Under the pieces are notes generated by a model. That model was not told where the DNA came from and did no database searches. It saw only the letters and a program-made list of their open reading frames with translations. This document shows positions 1 through 9,028 of a stretch of 34,486 bases of DNA, piece by piece. The position numbers and the translations under genes are program-made. Numbering within the stretch: the stretch's first letter is position 1; each line of letters opens with the position of its first letter. The stretch comes from Bacteroidota bacterium (lineage in GTDB: Bacteria > Bacteroidota > Bacteroidia > AKYH767-A > OLB10): contig JAFDWZ010000032.1 of NCBI GenBank assembly GCA_018268195.1, positions 2,707 to 37,192 on the forward strand, read 5' to 3'.

Positions 1-1
1 T

Positions 2-2572
2 GTAAACGGAACACTTGTGCTGAACAACTGCATGGTGTATGTGAATGCAGGCGGACAAATAATTGTGCAAAGCAACGGTAATTTGATTTTAAACAGCACC
101 ACCATTCAAAGTTGCGATACTATGTGGAGAGGAATAAATGTGCTTGCAAGCGGAAAACTAAAACTGAACGGAAGCACATTAAGAAATGCAAACACGGGAA
201 TTTATGCCGTGCATCAATCACAGGTTGAAATTTTGCAAAGCGAAATTTACGATTGTGTAACGGGATTGAAAATACCACCGCGCCCAAGCGGTGGTTATAA
301 TTCCATTGCTTTGAAAGTGGACGGCAGCAGATTTAAAATGCAAAGCCCAAGTTTTAAACCTGACTATGCAGGACAAACGCCACATGGCACACTGCCCAAA
401 GCGGGAATAGATATGACCAATATGATAACAACCATAGGCGATGTAAACCTGAATGAGTTTGAAAAACTGAACACAGGCATAACGGCAATAAGCAGCATTG
501 TTACAGTTAAAAGAAGTAAGTTTACAAACATTGGCTATGATACTTTTTACAATGAGCCTTACAGAGGCACGGCAATAGTAAGCGTGGGAATGCCTGTGGG
601 TGATATACACACAGGAAGCCTTACCGTACTGCCCGAAGCAATAGCTTACAACACAGTTGATAATTGTTACAGGGGGATATATACAGACAAGAGTAAATTG
701 ACTGCAAACTACGTACATTTGCTTAATGTAAGAACCGGGGTTGAAGCAATGAATGCACCGTTATTAAGTACAAACACCGTAAGCAACTGTACCATTACAG
801 CCACTCACATAGGAATAAAAATGGCAACCAATCCTTTTGCACGGTTCATGTATGTAACGGACAATGACATTATCGTAAACGGAGGTGCAACTTCGGGTTT
901 ATCATTGGCAAACTATGGCTTATGGATGAGCGAGGGCAACCCTGCCACCTTTGTGCGCTACACGGCAAGTAATAATCACATAACCCTAAATAATGCCTTA
1001 CATGCTATTTATGCAGGAGCATTGAACACGGCTAAAATAAAATACAATGTTGTTAAACTGAATGGCAACGGCAACGGTATTTCTGTTTCGGCAAACCAAA
1101 ATTCAGCCGTAAGCTGCAACAGCGTTACGGGAACTTATGCAACAGGCATTACAGGAAGCACAAGCGGAATAAGCGCGGGCAACATGAACAATAAAGTAAC
1201 CATGTATTGCAACACGGTGGACAGCACTTACAGAGGTTTCAGCTTTGGCGGAGCTAACCCTAATACCGTTTTCAGAGGTAATGAAATGAATACGCATTAC
1301 GTGGGTTTGTACCTGAACACAGGAAGCCCTGCCAACCCTACTTACATGGGAACGCAGCCGCATAATGGCAATAAATGGAACTTGCCAACCGTAAGCGGTT
1401 TTGGTGGAATTAATTTAAGCCAAACAGGATGGGTTCCTTTATCTCGTTTTGATGTGGATTCTTTATTAGGTTCAGTTTACAATCCAATGGTAACGCCAAG
1501 TTCATGGTTTAATCCTACCAATGGCGGTAATACCTTCTATTGTTATAGTTCTACTGTATGTTCAAGTCCACCGCCTGCATTATCAGACACTACCATTCGT
1601 GATTTAATTGAGTTAGGAATTTTTGATTCAGAAGAAATATCAGAGGAAGCAAAAGCAATAGCACAAGAGTACATATATCGTGAACTTGCCGATGATTCGG
1701 CATTATGGATAAGTGATTCAACATACATTCAGTTTATGTTAGATAATCAGGAGAAGCCTGTTGCATACCTTTATAATGCAGACGAATATTTAAAGGCTGC
1801 TTATATGTATGATTCTACATTAATGGCATTAATTGACAGTTGTAATTTACAAATCCGTTTATTTACTGACAGTGTAACTATGTACAGTAGTGGAACAGGA
1901 GTAGGCACTATTAAGGCAGATTCATTAAAATTAGTATGGAGAGGGCATATAGATTTCCTGAATCAGACTATTAATAATATTAAGATTCAGAGTGATGCTC
2001 TTATCAAAGACAAATTAGATAGCGCACAATATATTAATGATATTGTTATAAGTGATAAAATTCCTGAACAAAATACTGTTACGATTAATAATATTGAAAT
2101 ACATTATTTAGAAACAGAGCAAGACAAACAGGTTTTAATTGATAATTATAATGAGTTGTTGTCAATAGCTAATCAGTGTCCTTTTGTCGGTGGTGCTGCT
2201 GTTGAGCGAGCGCGAAGTTTTGTAGCAATGTTAAATGATAGTGTTGTTTATAACGATGACTATGTTTGCTTGCAAAGCGGGGTGTATAGAATTTCAACAA
2301 CTGATTCTTTGATTGAAAATGCCAATAGTATTATTGTAAAACCCAATCCTGCAAGTGATAAAGTTGAAGTAAAATTAGTCGGTAAATTTAAAGGTATATG
2401 TAAAATTGAATTTATAAATGTTTTAGGGGAAATAGTTCTTTCAGATGAAATGAATTGTAATGAAACATTAAAATCCATTAATGTTTCATTCTTGCCGCAA
2501 AGCATTTATACAATTAAAGTTTATATTAATAATCAAGTAAGTTTGATTAATAAAGTTGCAATTATAAGATAA
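2..2572 (+). CDS. A1: beta-helix T9SS surface protein, 5' end missing
   Basis: The frame is already open at base 2, so the N-terminus and signal peptide lie outside the window; the first internal start candidate is a GTG at 17. About the first 510 visible residues are Asn/Gly/Thr-rich short repeats typical of a right-handed parallel beta-helix, including the motif MWRGI near the start. A linker with CSSPPPAL follows, then an acidic helical region (about 525-760). The last 81 residues start with KPNPASDK and end KVAIIR, a T9SS type A sorting domain. The protein is therefore predicted to be exported and anchored at or released from the cell surface; ligand unknown. Its TAA overlaps the ATG of B1 by one base, so translation is probably coupled. 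It is the longest A copy of the array, with no internal stop in the visible part. Confidence 0.85.
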   Translation, partial: VNGTLVLNNCMVYVNAGGQIIVQSNGNLILNSTTIQSCDTMWRGINVLASGKLKLNGSTLRNANTGIYAVHQSQVEILQSEIYDCVTGLKIPPRPSGGYNSIALKVDGSRFKMQSPSFKPDYAGQTPHGTLPKAGIDMTNMITTIGDVNLNEFEKLNTGITAISSIVTVKRSKFTNIGYDTFYNEPYRGTAIVSVGMPVGDIHTGSLTVLPEAIAYNTVDNCYRGIYTDKSKLTANYVHLLNVRTGVEAMNAPLLSTNTVSNCTITATHIGIKMATNPFARFMYVTDNDIIVNGGATSGLSLANYGLWMSEGNPATFVRYTASNNHITLNNALHAIYAGALNTAKIKYNVVKLNGNGNGISVSANQNSAVSCNSVTGTYATGITGSTSGISAGNMNNKVTMYCNTVDSTYRGFSFGGANPNTVFRGNEMNTHYVGLYLNTGSPANPTYMGTQPHNGNKWNLPTVSGFGGINLSQTGWVPLSRFDVDSLLGSVYNPMVTPSSWFNPTNGGNTFYCYSSTVCSSPPPALSDTTIRDLIELGIFDSEEISEEAKAIAQEYIYRELADDSALWISDSTYIQFMLDNQEKPVAYLYNADEYLKAAYMYDSTLMALIDSCNLQIRLFTDSVTMYSSGTGVGTIKADSLKLVWRGHIDFLNQTINNIKIQSDALIKDKLDSAQYINDIVISDKIPEQNTVTINNIEIHYLETEQDKQVLIDNYNELLSIANQCPFVGGAAVERARSFVAMLNDSVVYNDDYVCLQSGVYRISTTDSLIENANSIIVKPNPASDKVEVKLVGKFKGICKIEFINVLGEIVLSDEMNCNETLKSINVSFLPQSIYTIKVYINNQVSLINKVAIIR

Positions 2573-4092
2573 TGAAAGACAGACATTACTATAAAGCAAG
2601 GTGGTTGCTCTACCTTGCTTTAATATTGAATTATAATTTTTGTTTCTCGCAAGGAAGGAACTATGTTTGGCTGTTAGGACACCATTATAGTTCCACGTCA
2701 GCAGAAGGTAGAATAAATTTTACTCAAAACTCTTACAATATATTGAGTGAACAAAGGGTAATCCCTTTCATGGATACAGAGGGGAATATTTCTGATGAAA
2801 ACGGAAATATATTAATGAGTAGCAATGGTATTTTTATAGCTGATGCCACAGGTGATACCATGCTGGGGGGGGGGGGCTTAAACCCCGGGCAAGTGGTAGA
2901 TGATTTTAAAGATAATGGCTTGCCCATGCCTTATGCAAATTTATTTTTACCAATGCCAAACGATAGTAATAAATATATTTTGTTTCATCAGGTTTTGGAT
3001 TATACGACAAATAATGTTCCCAATATTTATTATTCAATAGTTGATATTTCATTAAACGGTGGTTTAGGTCAGGTAATCAGTAAAAATAATATTGCATTAA
3101 GCGGTTCTTTTGGCGGAGGAATTACCGCTTGTAAGCATGGCAATGGTAGGGATTGGTGGGTGATAGCGGTTTCCTACGATGGTAGCTTATTGCATGAGTT
3201 TTTATTAACGCCCAATGGCGTTAATTATATTGGAGTTCAAAATTTATCATTACAACCCACTTGGGGGTGGGGAGGTCAGCCTGTTTTTTCACCTGACGGT
3301 GAAAAATTTGCTTTTAGAAATGGTTATGTTTCAGGGATGAGTTGGTATATGTATATGAATTTAATGCACTTTGACAGGTGTACAGGAGATTTTGTTTTAG
3401 ATACAGTTATAAATTATTCAGACAGTACGATAGGTTATGGTACAATGTTTTCACCTGATTCACGCTATTTATATTTTTCCACTTCCGAACATATTTATCA
3501 GGTTGATACCGATGCCCCGAATATTGCAGCTACTTTTCAAACAGTTGCTACCAATGATATTTTTCTTTCCGCCCCACCTGTATTTTATACCAATTTTTAT
3601 TTAATGTATCTTGCCGCAAACGGCAAGATTTACATTACTTCAACAAGTGGCGTTTTAGATTTGCATGAAATGGATTATCCTGATAGTGCAGGCATAGCCT
3701 GTACAGTTAACTTACACAACATTCATTTACCTTGTTTTAATGTGGGTACTGTTCCAAATCACCCCAATTATTATCTCGGCAGAAAAATAGGAAGTGTTTG
3801 TGATAGTTTAACAAGCCTCACCCCCAGCCCCTCTCCATTAGAGAGGGGAATAACTATAAGTCCTAATCCCAATAATGGGAATTTTAAAATCATGTATCTG
3901 TTGCCGCAAAATCAAAAAGGCAAGTTAGAAATTTTTGATATAAACGGCAGAGCCGTTTATTCTCAAAACTTGCCTCCGTGGAGTACATTGCAAAGTGTTT
4001 CATTGCCAAAGTTGAGTAATGGAGTTTATCTTTGTTCCATTACAAGCAACAGTCAGAGAGTAAATAAAAAACTTGTTATTTATCATGAGTAA
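2572..4092 (+). CDS. B1: secreted beta-propeller-like T9SS protein with G12 tract
   Basis: The 506-residue product starts with a hydrophobic signal peptide (cleavage near FCFSQG). A repeat-rich body follows with motifs seen in Bacteroidota propeller-like secreted proteins: ISDENGNILMSSNG, YYSIVDISLNGGLG and CKHGNGRDWWV, then FSPDGEKF. The last 80 residues (SPNPNNGNF to KLVIYHE) form a T9SS type A sorting domain. A LTPSPSPLERG linker just before it comes from an inserted palindromic repeat. Codons for LGGGG are written as an uninterrupted G12, whereas B2 and B3 use mixed codons there. The ATG overlaps the A1 stop (TAATG). A hairpin covers codons 7-17. Function is unknown; a surface partner of A is an inference from the fixed gene pairing. 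Confidence 0.85.
   Translation: MKDRHYYKARWLLYLALILNYNFCFSQGRNYVWLLGHHYSSTSAEGRINFTQNSYNILSEQRVIPFMDTEGNISDENGNILMSSNGIFIADATGDTMLGGGGLNPGQVVDDFKDNGLPMPYANLFLPMPNDSNKYILFHQVLDYTTNNVPNIYYSIVDISLNGGLGQVISKNNIALSGSFGGGITACKHGNGRDWWVIAVSYDGSLLHEFLLTPNGVNYIGVQNLSLQPTWGWGGQPVFSPDGEKFAFRNGYVSGMSWYMYMNLMHFDRCTGDFVLDTVINYSDSTIGYGTMFSPDSRYLYFSTSEHIYQVDTDAPNIAATFQTVATNDIFLSAPPVFYTNFYLMYLAANGKIYITSTSGVLDLHEMDYPDSAGIACTVNLHNIHLPCFNVGTVPNHPNYYLGRKIGSVCDSLTSLTPSPSPLERGITISPNPNNGNFKIMYLLPQNQKGKLEIFDINGRAVYSQNLPPWSTLQSVSLPKLSNGVYLCSITSNSQRVNKKLVIYHE
2592..2622 (+). other. Hairpin in the first codons of B1
   Basis: TAAAGCAAGGT at 2592-2602 is perfectly complementary to ACCTTGCTTTA at 2612-2622 across a 9-base loop. 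It begins 20 bases after the B1 ATG. B2 and B3 have longer hairpins at the equivalent place with different sequences. Confidence 0.6.
2865..2876 (+). repeat. G12 homopolymer in B1 coding sequence
   Basis: Twelve consecutive G in codons about 98-102 (Leu-Gly-Gly-Gly-Gly). The frame is open with 12 G. Gain or loss of one base would truncate B1 after about 100 residues. The tract is long enough for slipped-strand mispairing. Confidence 0.8.
3816..3848 (+). repeat. Short palindromic repeat inserted in B1
   Basis: CCTCACCCC leader followed by the inverted repeat CCCCTCTC (3828-3835), loop CATTA, GAGAGGGG (3841-3848). It is translated in frame as part of LTPSPSPLERG, in the linker before the sorting domain. 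A near-identical copy sits at the same protein position in B4 (15437-15468, other strand). B2 and B3 lack it. Confidence 0.7.
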
Positions 4093-4858
4093 TAATTCTA
4101 CTTTTTCAAATTTAACAGACAGCGCAAATGCGCTGATAAAGATTTATACGGACAGCATAAATACGTACAGCAGCGGCACAGTAGCAGGCACTATAAATGC
4201 AGATTCATTAAGGGTAATATGGATAAACCATGTTAATTTTTTAAATCAAACCATAAATAATTTAGACATAATAAGAGAAGCCTCATTAAAGGATAATCTT
4301 GCTGATGCAAAACTTCAAAATGATTATGTTATAAATGCAGAAGTTCCCGAAATGAACAGCAGGTTAATCAATAATATTGAAATAAATTATGCTGAAAGAG
4401 ATAATGACATTCAATATCTGATAGATAATTTCTCTGCAATACTATCTGTTGCGCAGCAATGCCCTTACGCGGGCGGCAATGCCGTAATACGTGCAAGAGT
4501 TTGGGTAAGTATGATTAATGACAGCATTGATTATAATGACAATGCCGTTTGCTTGCAGAGCGGTATTTACAGAATAGCAAATGATACTACTTCTGAAACT
4601 ATTAAATCAGATGATATTAAAATTATTCCAAACCCTGCAAGTGATAAAGTAACCATTGAATTATCAGGAATAGATGATGGAATATGCAAAGTTCAAATCA
4701 GAAACACGCTGAATGAAATTGTTTATGATAATGTTTTTGATTGCAAAAAGAAAAAACATACTGTTAATGTTTCAAATTTAAGACAAGGTGTTTATTCCAT
4801 ATCAGTAAATGCCGTTGGTAAAAAATCAATCATAAATAAATTAATTATTTCACGATGA
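4085..4858 (+). pseudogene. A2': headless C-terminal fragment of gene A
   Basis: The frame encodes only the C-terminal third of an A protein: the helical region (from NLTDSANALIKIYTDS), the conserved QCPYAGGNAV segment and a full T9SS sorting domain ending KLIISR. The signal peptide and beta-helix are absent. The ATG at 4085 is created inside the last codons of B1 (ATGAGTAA, 8-base overlap), so the junction looks like a deletion or recombination joining the B1 end to the middle of an A gene. The frame is otherwise open and its TGA overlaps the B2 ATG (ATGA). Without a signal peptide the product should not reach T9SS. It could still keep translation coupled into B2. The longest possible frame starts at a TTG at 4073. 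Confidence 0.75.
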
Positions 4859-6372
4859 GAATTATTAGAAGCATTTGCGCTTATAAAGTGCAAATGTTTC
4901 TAATATTTTTTATATTAGAAGCATTTACACTTTGCGGTCAGGGATTAAATACAACATGGTTACTTGGTTATTTTAATAACAGAGGAAGAATAACATTTAC
5001 GGACACTTCCTATAACTACGTTACCGAAATAAGGAAAATCCCTTTTACTGACACACAGGGAAATATTTCTGATGAAAATGGTAATTTGTTAATGAGCAGC
5101 AACGGTATTTTTATAGCCAATGCCACAGGCGACACCATGCAAGGGGGTGGTGGGTTAAACCCTAATTTATATACGGATGCTCATAAACAATATGGATTGA
5201 CTGTAATGTATGGAAATATTATAATCCCCATGCCTGATGATACCAATAAATATGTTTTGTTTCATCAAACAGGGAGTGATGTAGTTCTTGCCTCAACTGA
5301 AATATATTACAGCATGATTGATATGAGTTATAACAGTGGATTAGGAAAGGTAACCAGTAAAAATAATATTATAAAAACAGGAACATTTGGTTATGGATTA
5401 ACAGCGTGTAAGCACGGTAACGGAAGAGATTGGTGGGTGTTTTCCATAAGCATAAATGCTGATTCTGTTTATAAATATTTATTAACGCACGATTCCATTT
5501 ATTATATGGGAAGCCAATATCTGAATTTAACAGTCTCTCAGGGTTGGGCAGGACAACCCACCTTTTCGCCTGACGGAAATAAATTTTCTTTTGCCACAGG
5601 ATACGGCAACTCTTCTTCTGGCAACTGGTATCATGATGTGAGAATCTTTGATTTTGACAGGTGTTCGGGAATGTTTTCAAATGAAATGCTTGTTCCACTT
5701 ACGGCAGACAGCATTGCGGGATTCGGAATAGCTTTTTCACCTGATTCAAAAAAATTATATGTTTCATCATGGCAAACCATTTACCAGTTAAATGTTGATA
5801 CTATTAATATTCCCGCATCATTAAAAATAGTAGCTGTCAATGATTCTTTTCCTTCACCATCACCACCTTTTTATACCGATTTTTGGGAAATGTATCTTGC
5901 TGCAAACGGCAAGATTTATATTACGTCAGGCAGCAGCGTGGTTGATTTGCATTACATAAATTATCCTGACAGTGCAGATACAGCCTGTGATGTTCATTTA
6001 CATGATTTACATTTAATAGGTGTCCATGCAAGGTCTGTTCCCAATCACCCCAATTATTATTTAGGTCGTTTGGTGGGGAGCCCATGTGATACACTTACGA
6101 GTGTAAATGATTTAACAGAGCACGATTTTAAATTTTCTCTTTCACCAAATCCAACAAACGGTAGTATTAAAATTGTTTACCTGCTGCCGCAGAATCAAAA
6201 GGGCGTGTTTGAAGTGTATGATGTAACAGGTAAAAAAGTATTTTCTTATCATTTGCCTCAATGGTCAACGTTACAAAACCTTGATTTAAGTTTTTTAGGT
6301 AATGGAGTTTATCAATGCCTTGTTAGAAGCAATAATTATTTTGTTTCTAAAAAATTGGTGGTTATAAAATAA
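4855..6372 (+). CDS. B2: secreted beta-propeller-like T9SS protein
   Basis: The 505-residue product is a paralogue of B1 and B3. It has a hydrophobic signal peptide ending near TLCGQG, then WLLGYF, ISDENGNLLMSSNG, YYSMIDMSYNSGLGK, CKHGNGRDWWV and FSPDGNKF. The C-terminal T9SS type A domain runs from LSPNPTNGS to KKLVVIK. The glycine stretch that is G12 in B1 is encoded here by mixed codons (longest G run five), so this copy should not switch. The ATG overlaps the stop of the A2 fragment by four bases (ATGA). The signal-peptide region contains three mutually complementary segments. Its last bases overlap the open frame of A3. Confidence 0.85.
   Translation: MRIIRSICAYKVQMFLIFFILEAFTLCGQGLNTTWLLGYFNNRGRITFTDTSYNYVTEIRKIPFTDTQGNISDENGNLLMSSNGIFIANATGDTMQGGGGLNPNLYTDAHKQYGLTVMYGNIIIPMPDDTNKYVLFHQTGSDVVLASTEIYYSMIDMSYNSGLGKVTSKNNIIKTGTFGYGLTACKHGNGRDWWVFSISINADSVYKYLLTHDSIYYMGSQYLNLTVSQGWAGQPTFSPDGNKFSFATGYGNSSSGNWYHDVRIFDFDRCSGMFSNEMLVPLTADSIAGFGIAFSPDSKKLYVSSWQTIYQLNVDTINIPASLKIVAVNDSFPSPSPPFYTDFWEMYLAANGKIYITSGSSVVDLHYINYPDSADTACDVHLHDLHLIGVHARSVPNHPNYYLGRLVGSPCDTLTSVNDLTEHDFKFSLSPNPTNGSIKIVYLLPQNQKGVFEVYDVTGKKVFSYHLPQWSTLQNLDLSFLGNGVYQCLVRSNNYFVSKKLVVIK
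4863..4932 (+). other. Three-strand alternative hairpin at start of B2
   Basis: Segment 1 (4863-4882) pairs with segment 2 (4886-4905) over 20 bases, with two G-U pairs and a 3-base loop. Segment 3 (4913-4932) is a near-direct repeat of segment 1 and can pair with the same segment 2 (one mismatch, one G-U). A T6 run lies between segments 2 and 3. The two pairings are mutually exclusive, an attenuator-like layout, although the whole stretch also encodes the signal peptide. Confidence 0.5.
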
Positions 6373-6484
6373 TTATTTTGTTATAATACCGCACAACACA
6401 TATAGCACCACATTAGCTTACCGATATGATGAACTGAATATTTACATTGCAGGAACGCTGTATGTTAACGACACACTTAAATTC

Positions 6485-8257
6485 ATGCGCTGCATGGTGT
6501 ATATGGATGAGAAAGCACAGATAGTTGTACAAAATGGCGGTTATTTGGACATAGACAGCAGTACGGTAGAGGGATGCCTTACGATGTGGCGCGGCATAAC
6601 GGTTGAGGATTATGGAGAACTGAAAGTGCAGGAAGGCAGCATCATTGCCGATGCCGACACAACTATACTGGCAAACAACAAAGCCAAAGTAAACATATAC
6701 AATGCGAATATCAGAAATTTTGTATTGGGTGTTTACATACCGCCAAAAGTTGGTGGGTATTATAACGGAACAATGCTCTCAGTAGTGCGGGCTACTTTTG
6801 AATTTACTGCATTTAAACCTGATTACACAGGGCAGAACGCGCACGGCTCAAAATCACAATGCGGAATATTGTTGAATGATTGGATTGGAACTATTGGAGG
6901 CGGTACGCAGCCTTTTGAACTGAATTATTTTAACGACCTGCATACAGGAGTAGTTGGAATAGGAAGCATATTAACTGTAAAAAGAAGTTGTTTTAAAAAT
7001 ATAAATTACGATAATTTTTACAATGAACCATACAGGGGAACGGCAATAACAAGCGTAAAAAATAATTCAGCCAATGCAACCGAATTAAATGTACTGCCCG
7101 AGGCGTTTAACTACATTACGGTTGACAGCAGTTACAGGGGAGTTTATGCTGACCGTTCTGTTTTGACTGCAAACTACGTACATTTGCTTAATGTAAGAAC
7201 CGGGGTTGAAGCAATGAATGCACCGCTATTAAGTACAAACACCGTAAGCAGCTGTACCATTACGGCAAGCCATATAGGAATAAAAATGGCGGGCAATCCT
7301 TTTGCACGGTTCATGTATGCAACCAATAATGACATTACCATTAACGGAGGTGCAACTTCGGGTTTATCATTGGCAAACTATGGCTTATGGATGAGCGAGG
7401 GCAACGCTGCAACGTTTGTGCGCTACACGGCAAGCAATAATAACATAACTCTTACCAATGCCTTACATGCCATTTATGCAGGAGCATTGAACACTGCTAA
7501 AATCAAATACAATGTTGTTAAACTGAATGGCAACGGCAACGGTATTTCTGTTTCGACAAACCAAAATTCAGCCGTAAGCTGCAACAGCGTTACGGGAACT
7601 TACTCAACAGGCATTACAGGAAACTCAAATGGAATAAGCGCGGGCAACATGAACAATAAAGTAACCCTGTATTGCAACACGGTGGACAGCACTTACAGAG
7701 GTTTCAGCTTTGGCGGAGCTAACCCTAATACCGTTTTCAGAGGCAATGAAATGAATACGCATTTTAACGGTTTGTATTTAAACAGCACTGCCACTATGGG
7801 AACTCAACCTCATCATGGCAATGAATGGAGCGGACCCTTTGGAGGTTTTGGCGCAATTAATTTGAATGCTTCACTATTTGGACTTGCAGCATCTGAATTT
7901 AAGGTTAATTCTACATTGGGAAGTGTTTATAATCCTGTGGTAAATCCGAGTAACGGTTGGTTTAATCCTGACACAACAGGAAATACATTTTACTGTTCTT
8001 ATTCAACAGTATGTTCAAGTCCGCCACCTGCTTTAACAAATGATGAGTATAATGCAATGATTGCAAACGGAACGCTTGAATCAGAGGAGTACATAGATGA
8101 AAGCCGCGCAATGGCTGTTGAATATTTGTATAGAGAATTAGCCGATGATTCTTTATTATGGATAAGTGATTCAACATATATTCAGTTCATGTTAGAGAAT
8201 CAGGGTGAGCCTGTGGCTTATCTTTATGATGCGGAAGCATATATGAAAGCCGCATAA
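6485..8257 (+). pseudogene. A3, 5' part: beta-helix region, no signal peptide, ends at double stop
   Basis: This is a beta-helix protein of the A family. The frame is open from 6368, inside the end of B2, and the upstream codons (encoding DELNIYIAGTLYVND) match the family. No start codon or signal peptide precedes them; the first ATG is 6485. The body includes MWRGITV, a 601-base block about 94% identical to A1 by my own count, and CSSPPPAL. At 8255-8260 two consecutive TAA codons stand where A1 has Tyr-Met, and the homologous frame continues after them. The gene has therefore lost both its export signal and its link to the sorting domain, so it is most likely a pseudogene. Confidence 0.75.
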
Positions 8258-8332
8258 TAATTTGATTCTGTTTTTATAAATTTAATTGACAGTGCAAATG
8301 CGCTGATACGAATTTATACGGACAGCATAACC

Positions 8333-9028
8333 ATGTACAGCAGTGGAGCAGGATTAGGCACAATTAAGGCAGATTCATTAAAAGCAATATGGATAAACTA
8401 TGTTAATTTTTTAAATCAAACAATTAATAACCTTAAAGTGCAGCAAGAGGCATCCATGAAAGATAATCTTGCTGATGCTAAACTTCAAAACGATTATGTT
8501 GTAAACGGTGAAATACCGGAACGGAATACAGCTTACATGAATGAGATAGAAATAAATTATTTAGAGAAAGATAAGGACATTCAATATATCATTGATAACT
8601 TTTCAGGAATATTAGCCATAGCAAGCCAGTGTCCGTTTGCAGGTGGAAGTGCTGTTGAACGAGCAAGAAGTTATGTAGCTTTAATTAATGATTCTGTTTA
8701 TTATGATGATTTGAATATATGCTTGCAGAGTGGAATTTATAGAATGGCAAATGTGGATTCGGAAAAAACCAACAATTCCAATTCAATAATAATAAAGCCA
8801 AACCCTGCTAATGATAAAGTTGAAGTAAATTTAATTGGCAAATTTGAAGGAGTTTGTAAAGTTGAATTTATAAATGCTTTCGGTCAAACATCTTTAATGG
8901 AGGAAATGAATTGTAATGAAACATTAAAATCAATTAACGTTTCACATTTACAGCAAGGCATTTATACAATTAAAGTTTATATCAATAATCAGATAAGTTT
9001 AATTAATAAAGTTGCAATTATAAGATGA
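8333..9028 (+). pseudogene. A3, 3' part: C-terminal region with T9SS domain
   Basis: Same reading frame as the 5' part, reopened after the TAATAA at 8255-8260. Homology to A1 resumes at 8261 (FDSVFINLIDSANAL) and the first ATG is 8333. The product has the helical region, QCPFAGGSAVERARSY and a complete T9SS type A domain (KPNPANDKVEV to KVAIIR). There is no signal peptide. It corresponds almost exactly to the A2 fragment, so the same C-terminal piece is separated from its beta-helix in two copies. Its TGA overlaps the B3 ATG (ATGATG), preserving the A-B coupling. Confidence 0.7.

Noticed and set aside
218..1728. Minus-strand frames within A1
   Set aside because: These are shadows of the beta-helix coding sequence, without start signals or recognisable domains.
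4073..4092. Start of the A2 fragment at TTG 4073
   Set aside because: The ATG at 4085 is in the same frame and gives a smaller overlap with B1.
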